DNA of 64,000 nucleotides from Methylicorpusculum oleiharenae (GTDB lineage: Bacteria > Pseudomonadota > Gammaproteobacteria > Methylococcales > Methylomonadaceae): contig NZ_WUTY02000001.1 of NCBI RefSeq assembly GCF_009828925.2, positions 1 through 64,000 on the forward strand, given 5' to 3'. Every line of letters starts with the position of its first letter. Positions within the stretch are counted from its first letter, which is position 1. A program made the translations under genes and the position numbers. The notes beneath the pieces were generated by a model. It made no database searches. It was given only the letters and a program-made list of their open reading frames with translations, and had not been told where the DNA came from. This document shows positions 48,437 through 57,036 of the stretch, one piece after another.

Positions 48437-48574
48437 TCAGAATGTATGTATCGAATGACCGAAAAGGGCGGCTGCGGATAACCAATCACTTAATATTTTC
48501 TCATCGCCAATGTCCGCTCTCCATATTTTCTTACCCGTTGCAAAACGTTTAAAACGTGTTCGAATGAACCGCTT
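48437..48574 (-). pseudogene. Fragment of a small basic protein family, copy A
   Basis: The minus strand reads KRFIRTRFKRFATGK, IWRADIGDEKILSDWL and stops after SIHTF. A near-identical 105-bp segment lies at 53524-53628, where it is part of a 61-codon frame. Here the upstream part differs and no start was found, so this is a fragment. Confidence 0.55.
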
Positions 48575-48668
48575 AGGATATCGCCCCAAATCACTTCCCT
48601 GAATTAATAAAGAGAATCGAGGTTTTTAACCCGCTTGGATTCAAGTTATAAGTGCAATCCTATTAGTC

Positions 48669-49721
48669 ATGCGGCTTTGCACTCTGTCCGAAAAAGATAA
48701 GCGTCGATACGCAGGTACAGAAACGACGAAACTGGGCCATGGCGGTATCAACTCTATTTCGAAGCTATTGGATGTTGATCCCAAAACGATCCGGCGCGGA
48801 TTGCAGGAATTAGACTCGACCGATGACCTATCATCGGAGCGGGTCCGAAAAAAAAAGGTGGGGGCCGGAAATCAGCGATTGAACAGTAATCTCAAATGTT
48901 GGTTAACTTTCTGGCACTTCTGGCAGAATTCACCGCCGGGGACCCGATGCGGGATGGCGTGTTATGGACCCATCTATCGCGTTGTGAAATCAGCCGTCGG
49001 TTACGGGAGATGGGAACGCCGACCAGCCGTCGCACAGTTCGCAAGCTGTTGAAAAAAAACGGACTGGATCAACGTAAGGCGCGCAAGAAAAAATCTATGG
49101 GCGCCCATCCCGATCGCAATGCCCAATTCGAAAACATGACTCAACTTAAAGCGGAATACTTGTCTGCCGGAGATCCCGTGATTAGTATCGACACCAAAAA
49201 GAAGGAACTCATCGGCGACTTCGCCCGTGAGGGTCATACCCATACGCAAGTCATCGTCGAAACACTTGATCATGATGTTTCAAGTGTGGGGGTGGCAACG
49301 GCAGGGGCGCTACCATTACCCCAATGCTTTGCGATTATTAATCCTCTGCGATGGCGGTGGAAGCAATGCCGCTAATCGGCATGTTTTCAAAGAAGCCTTG
49401 CAAGCTTTGGCCGACTGTTTAGACTTGGAAATCCGAATTGCGCATTATCCACCGTATTGCTCAAAGCACAATCCGATTGAGCATCGCTTGTTTCCACACA
49501 TCACCCGCGCCTGTCAGGGCGTGGTATTTTATACAGTCGAGATTGCCAAGCGGTTTACGGAAAAAGCCAAGACCAATACGGAACTCAAAGTCACTGTGGC
49601 TATCCTGGAGGGCACCTATGAAACGGGAAAGCAATGCGCTGCCTATTTCATCCAAAACAGGCGCATCGTGCTTGATGATTTTTTACCCCGCTGGAATTAC
49701 CGGGCTCTGCCTCACGGCTGA
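48669..49721 (+). pseudogene. ISAzo13-family transposase, frameshifted
   Basis: Three frames are needed. 48669 to about 48895 gives the N-terminal part (KDKRRYAGTETTKLGHGGI, DPKTIRRGLQEL). About 48896-49250 gives ISRRLREMGTPTSRRTVRKLLKK and VISIDTKKKELIGDF with the first catalytic Asp. From about 49270 the C-terminal part runs (LLILCDGGGSN, PIEHRLFPHI, GTYETGKQCAAY, RWNYRALPHG). Roughly 35 residues of the middle are lost. Its 3' half is duplicated at 12013-12508. Confidence 0.8.
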
Positions 49722-50250
49722 CTATTTCGGGAAGTTATTTTTGACGGAATCCTAAGCACCTTGATAAATTTAACCCAATTATTACTCCGCCTTTGACTTC
49801 GCCGTTTGAGTCATTAAACTACGAATGGCTTATCAAATAGGCGTAGCTGAAGATCTTGTCGATTTCGCACGCTTTATTACCCGGCTGAGTTTCAAAGCAT
49901 TCCAGTCATTCTTCCGGATTGCTCAGTATTCCCATCAGTGCGTTGTATTGGGATGCAAATGCAATAGTACCCCTTTTTGAAACGTTCAATTGCGATTGTT
50001 GTTGCCATGCGCAGAGTCCGCTCGGTGTCGGTGCATGTTTCCCTTGACTATTATCTTAAACCGACTTCCATTAGCTTCCGCAGCATTTCCCGCGTTCATC
50101 GCTACTATAGGAATCTCGGACTTCCCAGCACCACCGCTTAGGTTCTCAATGCTTAGCGTGTCCGGGGAAATAATGAACTTTGAATGCTCAATCAGGCTTA
50201 TGATAAAGTTTCAAGTAACCTGTTCATTGGCTGAGATATAAGGTAAAACA
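49722..50250. other. 529-bp stretch without a supported gene
   Basis: An 83-codon frame at 49990-50241 has no family features. The sequence reads like decayed DNA between the transposase remnant and the PAP2 gene. CAATGT and an AT-rich run before 50251 may hold the PAP2 promoter. Confidence 0.4.
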
Positions 50251-50886
50251 ATGTACTTTCAAGGTTTGAAATACCTGCCAACAGTAGTAACTTTTTTAGT
50301 TGCAATCGTTCTGCTGGTCCTCATCGAACGCATCAGTATACCGCCGTATCAGTGGGATCGCTATTTGCTTAGCCTTGCTCACGGACTGAGAGGTTTCCAT
50401 CTCGATCGTTTTTTCGCACTCATCACTTGGGCCGGCTCCCTTTTTATACTAATTCCCGTAACAGCTCTGATCTGTGGATTTCTGGTCAGAAACGGTCGCG
50501 CCGCAGAGGCTTTTTTGTTGGGTTTGAGCCTAGTCGGTATTGCCTTGGTCAGCCGTCTGGCCAAGCTCTGGTTCTCACGACCACGCCCCGATTTATTCCC
50601 GGTTATTGGTGAAATCCCTTTGGATGCCTCTTATCCCAGCGCCCACACTGCGCAAATCGTTGCCTTTTCGATGGCAGTGTGCTGGATACTGAAAACCGAG
50701 AAACGGTGCTTTACCTATTACTCTTTGACGGGGACTACCCTCTTATTGGCGTTCCTGGTCGCCCTCTCCCGCATCTATCTTCAGGTTCATTTCCCTTCGG
50801 ATATAGTGGGGGGCGCCTTGCTGGGTTTGCTTTGGGTTCTGGGTCTATTTAAACTGCTGCATACCATCGGCATCATCATGAGGTAG
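50251..50886 (+). CDS. PAP2-family phosphatase
   Basis: 211 residues, five to six membrane helices. All three PAP2 motifs are present: KLWFSRPRP (KX6RP), PSAHTAQ (PSGH-like, Ala for Gly), and SRIYLQVHFPSD (SRX5HX3D). Likely a lipid phosphatase acting on undecaprenyl pyrophosphate or phosphatidic-acid-type lipids. The gene starts three bases before the dgkA remnant, and in relatives the two form a lipid-recycling pair. Confidence 0.88.
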   Translation: MYFQGLKYLPTVVTFLVAIVLLVLIERISIPPYQWDRYLLSLAHGLRGFHLDRFFALITWAGSLFILIPVTALICGFLVRNGRAAEAFLLGLSLVGIALVSRLAKLWFSRPRPDLFPVIGEIPLDASYPSAHTAQIVAFSMAVCWILKTEKRCFTYYSLTGTTLLLAFLVALSRIYLQVHFPSDIVGGALLGLLWVLGLFKLLHTIGIIMR

Positions 50887-50889
50887 GCT

Positions 50890-51287
50890 ATGCGCAACAA
50901 GTTTCTCAATACGGGCCAGAGCGGCTACCACCCTTTTAGAAAATTGAAGGTCTGTTTATCAGGTCTACGTTACGCGGTTTTATATGATTTCAGCGTGGCC
51001 TATAAAGTCATACTTTCAGTTCTGGTTTTGGCCGTCTGTTTTTATTTTCGCCAATGGGTGGATTTCATCTCTGTATTCGCCGCCACCGGCCTGATGTTGA
51101 TTTGCGAAATGTTTAACACTACTGTAGAAGCACACTCTGCGATTTTGTGGAAACACGGCAAAACGAAAAAATACGTGTCATTAAGGATATTGCCGCCGCG
51201 GCCACCGGAATAAGCATCCTGATTTGGGCAGTCGTATTAGTATCGGAGTTAAGTCATTTATGGTCATTCGTTGTATCTGTCTTTTAA
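50890..51287 (+). pseudogene. dgkA: Diacylglycerol/undecaprenol kinase with a 2-bp frameshift
   Basis: Starts 3 bp after the PAP2 stop with GAGGTAGG. The frame reads CEMFNTTVEA, the DgkA catalytic segment, then derails at CACAC (51131-51135). Dropping two bases restores LCDFVETRQNEKIRVIKDIAAAATGISILIW and a stop at 51285-51287, giving a normal-length protein of about 131 residues with three helices. The uncorrected frame ends at 51213. A CA slippage, real or a sequencing error, would explain it. Confidence 0.85.
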
Positions 51288-51419
51288 ACAATAAACCTAT
51301 TTATGAAATAGGAAACATTATTTTATAGCTTAGTAGCTACACCAATACGCATCATGCGAAATTGTTGAAGTCGTTTCCACGGTGTCGTCATGGTTCGCCG
51401 GCGTCATGTCCGGCTTCAA

Positions 51420-51824
51420 TTATCCGCTGTATTTCACATAGAGCCTTGCGCTGTATGCCCAGAAACGCATTAATTCGAGCTGGAGGTTGCGCGACAATGT
51501 CGATTGGGCGCCAATCCGCAACAGCTGACGTTCGCCGGCAGAACGGCCATGCATTTCGCTGAACAGTTCATCGCCAGTGTGAAAGATGAAGTTGGCATAA
51601 TCCAGCGCAATCCGGGCTGCTTCGGTCAATAGCAAGCGTTTGCCCTCGCGCTCGAATAGCTTTTGTCCGAGTGAGTCTTCGAGCTGACCTAATTGGATGC
51701 TGAGTCCCGACTGTGAAACGTGCAGACGCTCTGCAGCTAGAGTCAGGTTGCTTTCGTTGGCGATTATCCAAAAATAACGCAAGTGCCCCCTGTGATAATT
51801 AAGCGAAGCTATTTTACATTCACA
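51420..51824 (-). pseudogene. LysR-type regulator, N-terminal stub
   Basis: Minus-strand frame with the NhaR/LysR start LNYHRGHLRYFWIIANE, then the winged helix NLTLAAERLHVSQSGLSIQLGQLEDSLGQKLFEREGKRLLLTEA. It loses the family after about 100 residues and stops at 51420, without the effector domain. No ATG was seen; a GTG at 51824 is possible. The start abuts a 92-bp leader that is duplicated in front of cysDN. Confidence 0.7.
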
Positions 51825-51826
51825 AA

Positions 51827-51918
51827 AAAGAACATATCCATTAATTACATATATTGGATGAGTTAATGGCCGATTGCTAGTATGGCGGCGTATTGATCAC
51901 TTTGAGGAGATCGTCATG
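51827..51918 (+). repeat. Duplicated leader region, copy A
   Basis: From AAAGAAC to the ATG at 51916, this matches 55634-55723 in order and spacing. Shared blocks are ACATATATTGGATGA, GATTGCTA and GGAGATCGTCATGAA. It separates the LysR stub from two tiny genes and looks like a regulator-controlled promoter. Confidence 0.65.
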
Positions 51919-52005
51919 AATACCACCATCCGCCATGCGAACGGTTACGATAGCCAATCCGCCATTACATCCACTCACCCCGTAAGTAATGGAGACCAGC
52001 CATGA
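51916..52005 (+). CDS. 29-residue small frame
   Basis: GAGGAGATCGTC precedes the ATG. The peptide is polar with no recognised family. Its stop overlaps the next ATG as ATGA. The MNTT start is shared with the frame behind leader copy B at 55721. Confidence 0.35.
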   Translation: MNTTIRHANGYDSQSAITSTHPVSNGDQP

Positions 52006-52109
52006 CTGCCTGGATTGCCAACGCGGCCCTGGCAGCACCTAAACTACTGTTTTTAGCTGGGTTAATTGCCTCGGCAAAAATACCCGCAAAAACGCAAGCC
52101 ATAGCCTAA
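52002..52109 (+). CDS. 35-residue single-helix peptide gene
   Basis: ATG at 52002 overlaps the previous stop by four bases, with GGAG seven bases upstream. The peptide is one membrane helix (ANAALAAPKLLFLAGLIASA) and a short basic tail. No family is known to me. Confidence 0.4.
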   Translation: MTAWIANAALAAPKLLFLAGLIASAKIPAKTQAIA

Positions 52110-52337
52110 ATTTGCATTGGCCTGTGCTTAATCTTTGGAATTACTTCCGCCGACCCAAAGCTCTCTATCCAGCGACTCGCCTGCCTTACTGGACTGGAAT
52201 TCACACCCAATTGAATGCACGTACTTGCCTAACCGCACTGACCCGAATTATTGATTGAAAAGCTCCGAAACGTTAGCAACTAAGTCAGTCAAATGGTTGA
52301 GCCCGATTTTCACCTAACTTTTTTGAGGAGGTATTAA

Positions 52338-53342
52338 GTGCTCTCAGCACAACACTGGATAGCATCATTGCCTTGCGCAGTATGCGGAAACAATCAGACA
52401 AAAATCATTGCCAAAAAAGACCGAAATGGTCAGCCGCTTACTAACGTAATGTGCGTAAACTGCGGTTTGGTCTGGGTCGATCCTCAGCCGACTATTGAAT
52501 GTACTGAAAAGTTTTATTCTTCTGAGTATCGAAAACAGTACAAAAAGGCTTTTCAACCAAAACACAAGCACTGTTATCGAGAAACGCTGAGAGCCATAGA
52601 CAGAAAAACTCGATTTCTATCGGTATATAGAGATGGTATGCGAGTGCTTGATGTAGGCGCAGGGGCGGGTTTTTTTGCATATGTCTTACAAAAGATAGGA
52701 ATCTTAATTGAGGGAATTGAGCCTAACGAAGAGTATGCAAACTATGCACGATCTAATCTTCACTTGAACACCATAAGAACTGGATTTCTTCGAGATTTAA
52801 CAACTGAAAACCAATATGACCTGATAACCATTAATCATGTGTTCGAACATCTGCCCAATCCTCGCGAAGCAATGGTACAAATGCACAAACTACTTAAAAA
52901 AGGCGGGCATGTGCTAATGGAGATACCTAATATCGAGGCGACATATCATGCACCAAATAAAATATTTCATGTCGGTCATCTTTACTGGTTCAACCCTAAT
53001 ACAATTCGAGCTTTAGCGCTTCAACTCGGCTTTCTTATTGATGATGTACAAATTATAAATGGCACCAAGCACATCAATATAGTGCTAACAAAAAGTGACG
53101 AATCACCAGCATCAGAAGTAGAAGTTAATTCATTGGTTGCGGGCAATGCTGAAACTATCTCAAAGGTGCTTCAACAGCACACCCTGCTAAGACATTTCTT
53201 GACACCCGCCCCTTATGGGAGATTTTTGAGAAAAAGTCATCAGTATTGCAAAGAGCAGATCGATATCAAAAAGTTTAAAAACGCCAAAGACATCTGCGAT
53301 TCCGTATGCAGTAAATTGTTGTCAATTCAAAACCCGAAATAA
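52338..53342 (+). CDS. SAM-dependent methyltransferase with zinc-ribbon N-terminus
   Basis: 334 residues from a GTG with GAGGAGG seven bases upstream. An N-terminal CAVCGN / CVNCGL knuckle (about 13-45) is followed by a class I methyltransferase core: VLDVGAGAGFFAYVL (SAM-binding), IEGIEPNEEYANYA, and DLITINHVFEHLPNP, KGGHVLMEIPN. This two-part layout is typical of sugar- or lipid-modifying methyltransferases. The C-terminal 90 residues are unassigned. The DNA is AT-richer than its neighbours, which hints at transfer. No sugar gene is adjacent. Confidence 0.82.
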   Translation: MLSAQHWIASLPCAVCGNNQTKIIAKKDRNGQPLTNVMCVNCGLVWVDPQPTIECTEKFYSSEYRKQYKKAFQPKHKHCYRETLRAIDRKTRFLSVYRDGMRVLDVGAGAGFFAYVLQKIGILIEGIEPNEEYANYARSNLHLNTIRTGFLRDLTTENQYDLITINHVFEHLPNPREAMVQMHKLLKKGGHVLMEIPNIEATYHAPNKIFHVGHLYWFNPNTIRALALQLGFLIDDVQIINGTKHINIVLTKSDESPASEVEVNSLVAGNAETISKVLQQHTLLRHFLTPAPYGRFLRKSHQYCKEQIDIKKFKNAKDICDSVCSKLLSIQNPK

Positions 53343-53498
53343 TCGGGGTCAGGGTAAAGTTAATCTCAGTCGGGAGTGTTCTGCCAAATACTCCAGGCTC
53401 TTTAAAATAAACCAATTTCTCAGTTGCGGCACGTTGCAGAATTGACTTGATGCCCGGGAGTGCAGGTGTCAACATAAATCCATTGAGTTCCTCGCCAA

Positions 53499-53684
53499 TC
53501 ACAGAACCGGCAGTTTTGAGCCGACTGCGAATAACCAATCACTTAATATTTTCTCATCGCCAATGTCCGCTCTCCAAATATTCTTACCCGTTGCAAAACG
53601 TTTAAAACGTGTTCGAAAGAACCGCTTAACCCCCCCTTTTTTGTATGCGCTCCGTATACGTCGGCATAAAAAACTATAATTCAT
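53499..53684 (-). CDS. 61-residue basic protein, copy B of a local family
   Basis: ATG at 53684, then RRIRSAYKKGG, KRFFRTRFKRFATGK and IWRADIGDEKILSDWL. The last 35 codons repeat at 48437-48574. Five differences are visible: four change the residue, so there is no sign of purifying selection between copies. No ribosome binding site is clear. Function unknown. Confidence 0.4.
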   Translation of the reverse strand: MNYSFLCRRIRSAYKKGGVKRFFRTRFKRFATGKNIWRADIGDEKILSDWLFAVGSKLPVL

Positions 53685-53908
53685 GATATTTTGTTTTATA
53701 TGCGCATCATATAAGGGGATATTTTCCGATCTGGAATCTGGAATATGGAATCCGGCAAGCCTGCAACTCCACGAAATACGGAACCGCACCGAGATCAAAC
53801 CCGCCAAGGCTGCTATCGTCGAAAAAAGGGCGCGCTCAAACTGCCGTCCCGGCGCCCAAAAAACCAAATGCGCTCGCCGGCGACTGAACAAACTGAACTG
53901 GAGTATTG

Positions 53909-54058
53909 ATGCACCGTAAAGCCTTGCTACCGTCGAAATTGTGCATCGTTTGCGGCCACTCGTTTGTCTGGCGCAAAAAATGGACGAAACACTGGGACTC
54001 GGTGAAGTATTGCTCCGAGCGCTGCCGCCGTCAGCGATCAACGGTAGCTGCAACATGA
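53909..54058 (+). CDS. DUF2256 zinc-finger small protein
   Basis: 49 residues; GGAG six bases before the [17 protein letters not shown] then [11 protein letters not shown] supplies a CxxC...CxxxC zinc site, the DUF2256 signature. Family members are often encoded next to cryptochrome/photolyase-like genes, as here, where the stop overlaps the photolyase ATG by four bases. A role alongside that protein is inferred from context. Confidence 0.8.
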   Translation: MHRKALLPSKLCIVCGHSFVWRKKWTKHWDSVKYCSERCRRQRSTVAAT

Positions 54059-55584
54059 CCACACTACGCCTGATTCTTGGCGACCAGCTTAACCCACTGC
54101 ACAGCTGGTTTGCGCGAACTGACGAAAGCGTGATCTACACGTTGATGGAAATTCGCCAGGAAACCGATTATGTGCTGCACCATGCCCAAAAAATCATCGC
54201 CATTTTCGCGGCGATGCGCGAATTTTCGCGGCATCTGGCAACCCAAGGCCATCGTGTACATTACTTAAAAATCGATGACCCCGATAACTCTCAATCGCTG
54301 CCCGCCAATCTGGATGACCTGATCGAACGCTACCCAATTACGCGTTTCGAGTACCAGTTGCCTGACGAATGGCGGTTGGATCGACAGTTGCAAACTTATT
54401 GCCGAAATCTGGCGATTCCAAGCCAGGCTGACGACACCGAACATTTCTACACTCGACGCGATGAAGCGACTGAACTGTTCGGCTCACGGCCCCATTGGCT
54501 GATGGAAATGTTCTACCGTCGCATGCGCGTCAAACACAACGTACTGATGCAAGACAACCGACGGCCGATCGGCGGCCAATGGAATTTCGACCACGATAAT
54601 CGCAAGACTTGGCTCGGCACACCGGCTGTGCCAGACGACAAGCGACCACATCACGACCATTCGGCGCTTTGGCACGCCATCGTTTCGGCAGGCGTGCGCA
54701 GTTTTGGCGAAGCTGATGCCGGCGATTTCCGCTGGCCGCTGAATCGCGCTGAAGCCTTAATGCAACTCGACACGTTCATCGCTCAGGGCCTGCCGTATTT
54801 CGGCGACTTTCAAGACGCGATGAGTCTGCGCAGTTGGCGGCTGTTTCATTCGCTGCTGTCGTTCGCGCTCAATACCAAAATGCTCAATCCGCGCGAGGTG
54901 GTTGAGCGCACCGAAATCGCCTATCGCCAAGGTCATGCTCCGCTGGCGGCCGCCGAGGGCTTTATTCGCCAAATTCTGGGCTGGCGCGAGTACGTGCGAG
55001 GTGTGTATTGGGCGAAGATGCCGGATTACGTGATGCAAAACTATTTCGGCCACGATAGGCCGCTGCCGTCCTGGTTCTGGTCCGGCGAAAGCACTATGAA
55101 TTGTCTGGCGGCGACCATCGGCCAATCATTGCAATATGCCTATGCTCATCATATCCAGCGTTTGATGGTGATTGGCAATTTTGCGCTGTTGGCGGGCCTT
55201 GCGCCCGACGCGGTGCATCGCTGGTATCTCGGCGTGTATATCGACGCCTTCGAATGGGTGGAACTGCCCAACACCTTAGGCATGAGCCAGTTCGCCGACG
55301 GCGGGCTGCTCGCCACCAAACCCTATGTATCCAGCGCGGCCTACATCGATCGCATGAGCGATTATTGCAAAGGGTGCCGCTACGACAAAAAAACCCGCAC
55401 CGGCGACCTTGCCTGTCCGTTCAACGCGCTGTACTGGCAATTTTTTATCCGTCACCGCGAAAAGCTCAACCACAATCCGCGACTGAGCTTGGTTTACCGC
55501 AATCTCGACCGCTTCGCGGCTTCAGAACGCGACGCGATAGTCCGGCGTGCCGAAACGGTTTTATCGGATTTGGACGAGTTGTAA
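54055..55584 (+). CDS. phrB: FeS bacterial cryptochrome / (6-4) photolyase
   Basis: 509 residues from the ATG at 54055 that overlaps the DUF2256 stop; an upstream extension in the same frame is rejected because it reads through DUF2256. An N-terminal antenna-type domain ([14 protein letters not shown]) leads to the helical FAD domain ([33 protein letters not shown]). The four cluster Cys of this class are seen: [15 protein letters not shown] and LACPFN. The family repairs (6-4) photoproducts or acts as a light sensor. The symbol follows the Agrobacterium PhrB type. Confidence 0.88.
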   Translation: MTTLRLILGDQLNPLHSWFARTDESVIYTLMEIRQETDYVLHHAQKIIAIFAAMREFSRHLATQGHRVHYLKIDDPDNSQSLPANLDDLIERYPITRFEYQLPDEWRLDRQLQTYCRNLAIPSQADDTEHFYTRRDEATELFGSRPHWLMEMFYRRMRVKHNVLMQDNRRPIGGQWNFDHDNRKTWLGTPAVPDDKRPHHDHSALWHAIVSAGVRSFGEADAGDFRWPLNRAEALMQLDTFIAQGLPYFGDFQDAMSLRSWRLFHSLLSFALNTKMLNPREVVERTEIAYRQGHAPLAAAEGFIRQILGWREYVRGVYWAKMPDYVMQNYFGHDRPLPSWFWSGESTMNCLAATIGQSLQYAYAHHIQRLMVIGNFALLAGLAPDAVHRWYLGVYIDAFEWVELPNTLGMSQFADGGLLATKPYVSSAAYIDRMSDYCKGCRYDKKTRTGDLACPFNALYWQFFIRHREKLNHNPRLSLVYRNLDRFAASERDAIVRRAETVLSDLDEL

Positions 55585-55633
55585 GGCGTTGAGCCTAGGG
55601 GGTAATTCAGCGAAGACATTCTTCATTAATAGA

Positions 55634-55723
55634 AAAGAACGTTTTTATTGAGCACATATATTGGATGAATTAAAGACAGATTGCTACCATGACCTCCCAT
55701 CATCAATTCTGGAGATCGTCATG
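55634..55723 (+). repeat. Duplicated leader region, copy B
   Basis: Matches 51827-51918 (see that entry) over about 90 bp with minor gaps. Here it precedes a small frame and, 380 bp further, cysDN, so it may carry a sulfur or LysR-type control site. Confidence 0.65.
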
Positions 55724-55909
55724 AACACAACCTTTCTGATGCTGCAGCTTCAATACTCCGGCTCGGCAGCGGCCAAGCTTTGGCAAACTGCCTACGTCCA
55801 TATGTACAACGACATTTACATCAGCACCTTGGTCACCCGACTGATCACTCGTTACTGGCCCAAACCAGTTCACCTTAGCCATCTCCAACCTGGAAGAATT
55901 CCGCAATGA
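55721..55909 (+). CDS. Small protein behind leader copy B, possibly frameshifted
   Basis: 62 codons starting MNTT with GGAGATCGTC upstream. It holds an Ala/Tyr-rich helix (AAKLWQTAYVHMYND). Just after residue 50 the +1 frame reads TLAISNLEEFRNELSGIGV then stop, the style of a DUF1127 end, so one base may have been lost or gained near 55865-55880. Confidence 0.45.
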   Translation: MNTTFLMLQLQYSGSAAAKLWQTAYVHMYNDIYISTLVTRLITRYWPKPVHLSHLQPGRIPQ

Positions 55910-56100
55910 ACTCAGTGGTATTGGCGTTTAAATCCAAAAGCTACTCCGGCAGTGCCGGGACAGTAAATAGTTCCGATATCAACGCCGTCTTGTCGACAGC
56001 AACATGACAGCCGTCATCGACAGTTTCTGCGCGCGAAAAGACCCGTTGTGGCCGGTACGTCAATCGCAACCCGTTTCCGATTACTCATGGGAGCCATGAT

Positions 56101-57036
56101 ATGAACTTGCAATCAAAGGACTTATTGAACATGCCACATCCATCGGCCGATCACCTGGACTTGCTGGAAGCCGAGGCGCTGTTCATCCTGCGGGAAGTGA
56201 CTGCCGAATGCCGCCACCCCGTCTTGCTGTATTCCGGCGGTAAAGACTCGGCGGTGTTACTCCATCTGGCCTACAAGGCTTTTCATCCGGAACGTATCGG
56301 CTTAGCTCTGCTGCACATCGACACCGGCCATAACTACGACGAAGTGATTGCCTACCGCGACCGCATGGCGGAACGCTACGATTGCCAACTGCACGTTCGT
56401 AACGTCGAAGATTCGATCCGGAAAGGTTCGGTACGTTTGCGGCATCAACTGGAATCGCGTAATCCCCATCAATCTGTGACATTGATGGAAGCGATCGCCG
56501 AATTCGGTTTCGACGCCTGTTTGGGCGGTGCGAGGCGCGACGAGGAAAAGTCGCGGGCCAAGGAGCGCATTGTCAGCGTGCGAGACGAGTTCGGCCAATG
56601 GGAACCCAAAAACCAGCGTCCTGAACTCTGGTCGTTGTACAACACGCGTGTTGCTCCGGGCAATCATGTTCGGGTATTCCCGATTTCGAACTGGACCGAG
56701 CTCGACGTCTGGCAGTACATCCAAAGAGAAGACATAGAGCTTCCCAAGCTTTATTTCTCCCATCTGCGTGATATCGTTCGGCGCGGCGACATTCTGGTAC
56801 CGGTCACGCACCTGACACCGGCGAACCATGGCGACACCGTGGAAACGATCAGTTGCCGCTTTCGAACGGTCGGCGACATTTCTTGCACGGCGCCGGTGGC
56901 GTCGACGGCCATCACCGTGGCCGACATTATCGCCGAAACGACACAATGCCTGCTCACCGAACGCGGCGCCACGCGCCTGGATGACCGAGCGTCGGAAGCG
57001 GCTATGGAACAACGCAAAAAAGAGGGGTATTTCTAA
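56101..57036 (+). CDS. cysD: Sulfate adenylyltransferase subunit 2
   Basis: 311 residues. PP-loop ATP pyrophosphatase: LYSGGKDSAVLLHLA (about 43-57), HIDTGHNYDEVI, GGARRDEEKSRAKERI, and the WTELDVWQYI segment. It makes APS from sulfate with CysN. The last base of its stop is the first base of cysN (TAATG). A start at residue 11 is conceivable, but I keep the upstream ATG. It lies behind leader copy B. Confidence 0.93.
   Translation: MNLQSKDLLNMPHPSADHLDLLEAEALFILREVTAECRHPVLLYSGGKDSAVLLHLAYKAFHPERIGLALLHIDTGHNYDEVIAYRDRMAERYDCQLHVRNVEDSIRKGSVRLRHQLESRNPHQSVTLMEAIAEFGFDACLGGARRDEEKSRAKERIVSVRDEFGQWEPKNQRPELWSLYNTRVAPGNHVRVFPISNWTELDVWQYIQREDIELPKLYFSHLRDIVRRGDILVPVTHLTPANHGDTVETISCRFRTVGDISCTAPVASTAITVADIIAETTQCLLTERGATRLDDRASEAAMEQRKKEGYF

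Noticed and set aside
53941-54054. Upstream extension of the photolyase frame
   Set aside because: Overlaps DUF2256 in another frame; the family start ([13 protein letters not shown]) fits the ATG at 54055.
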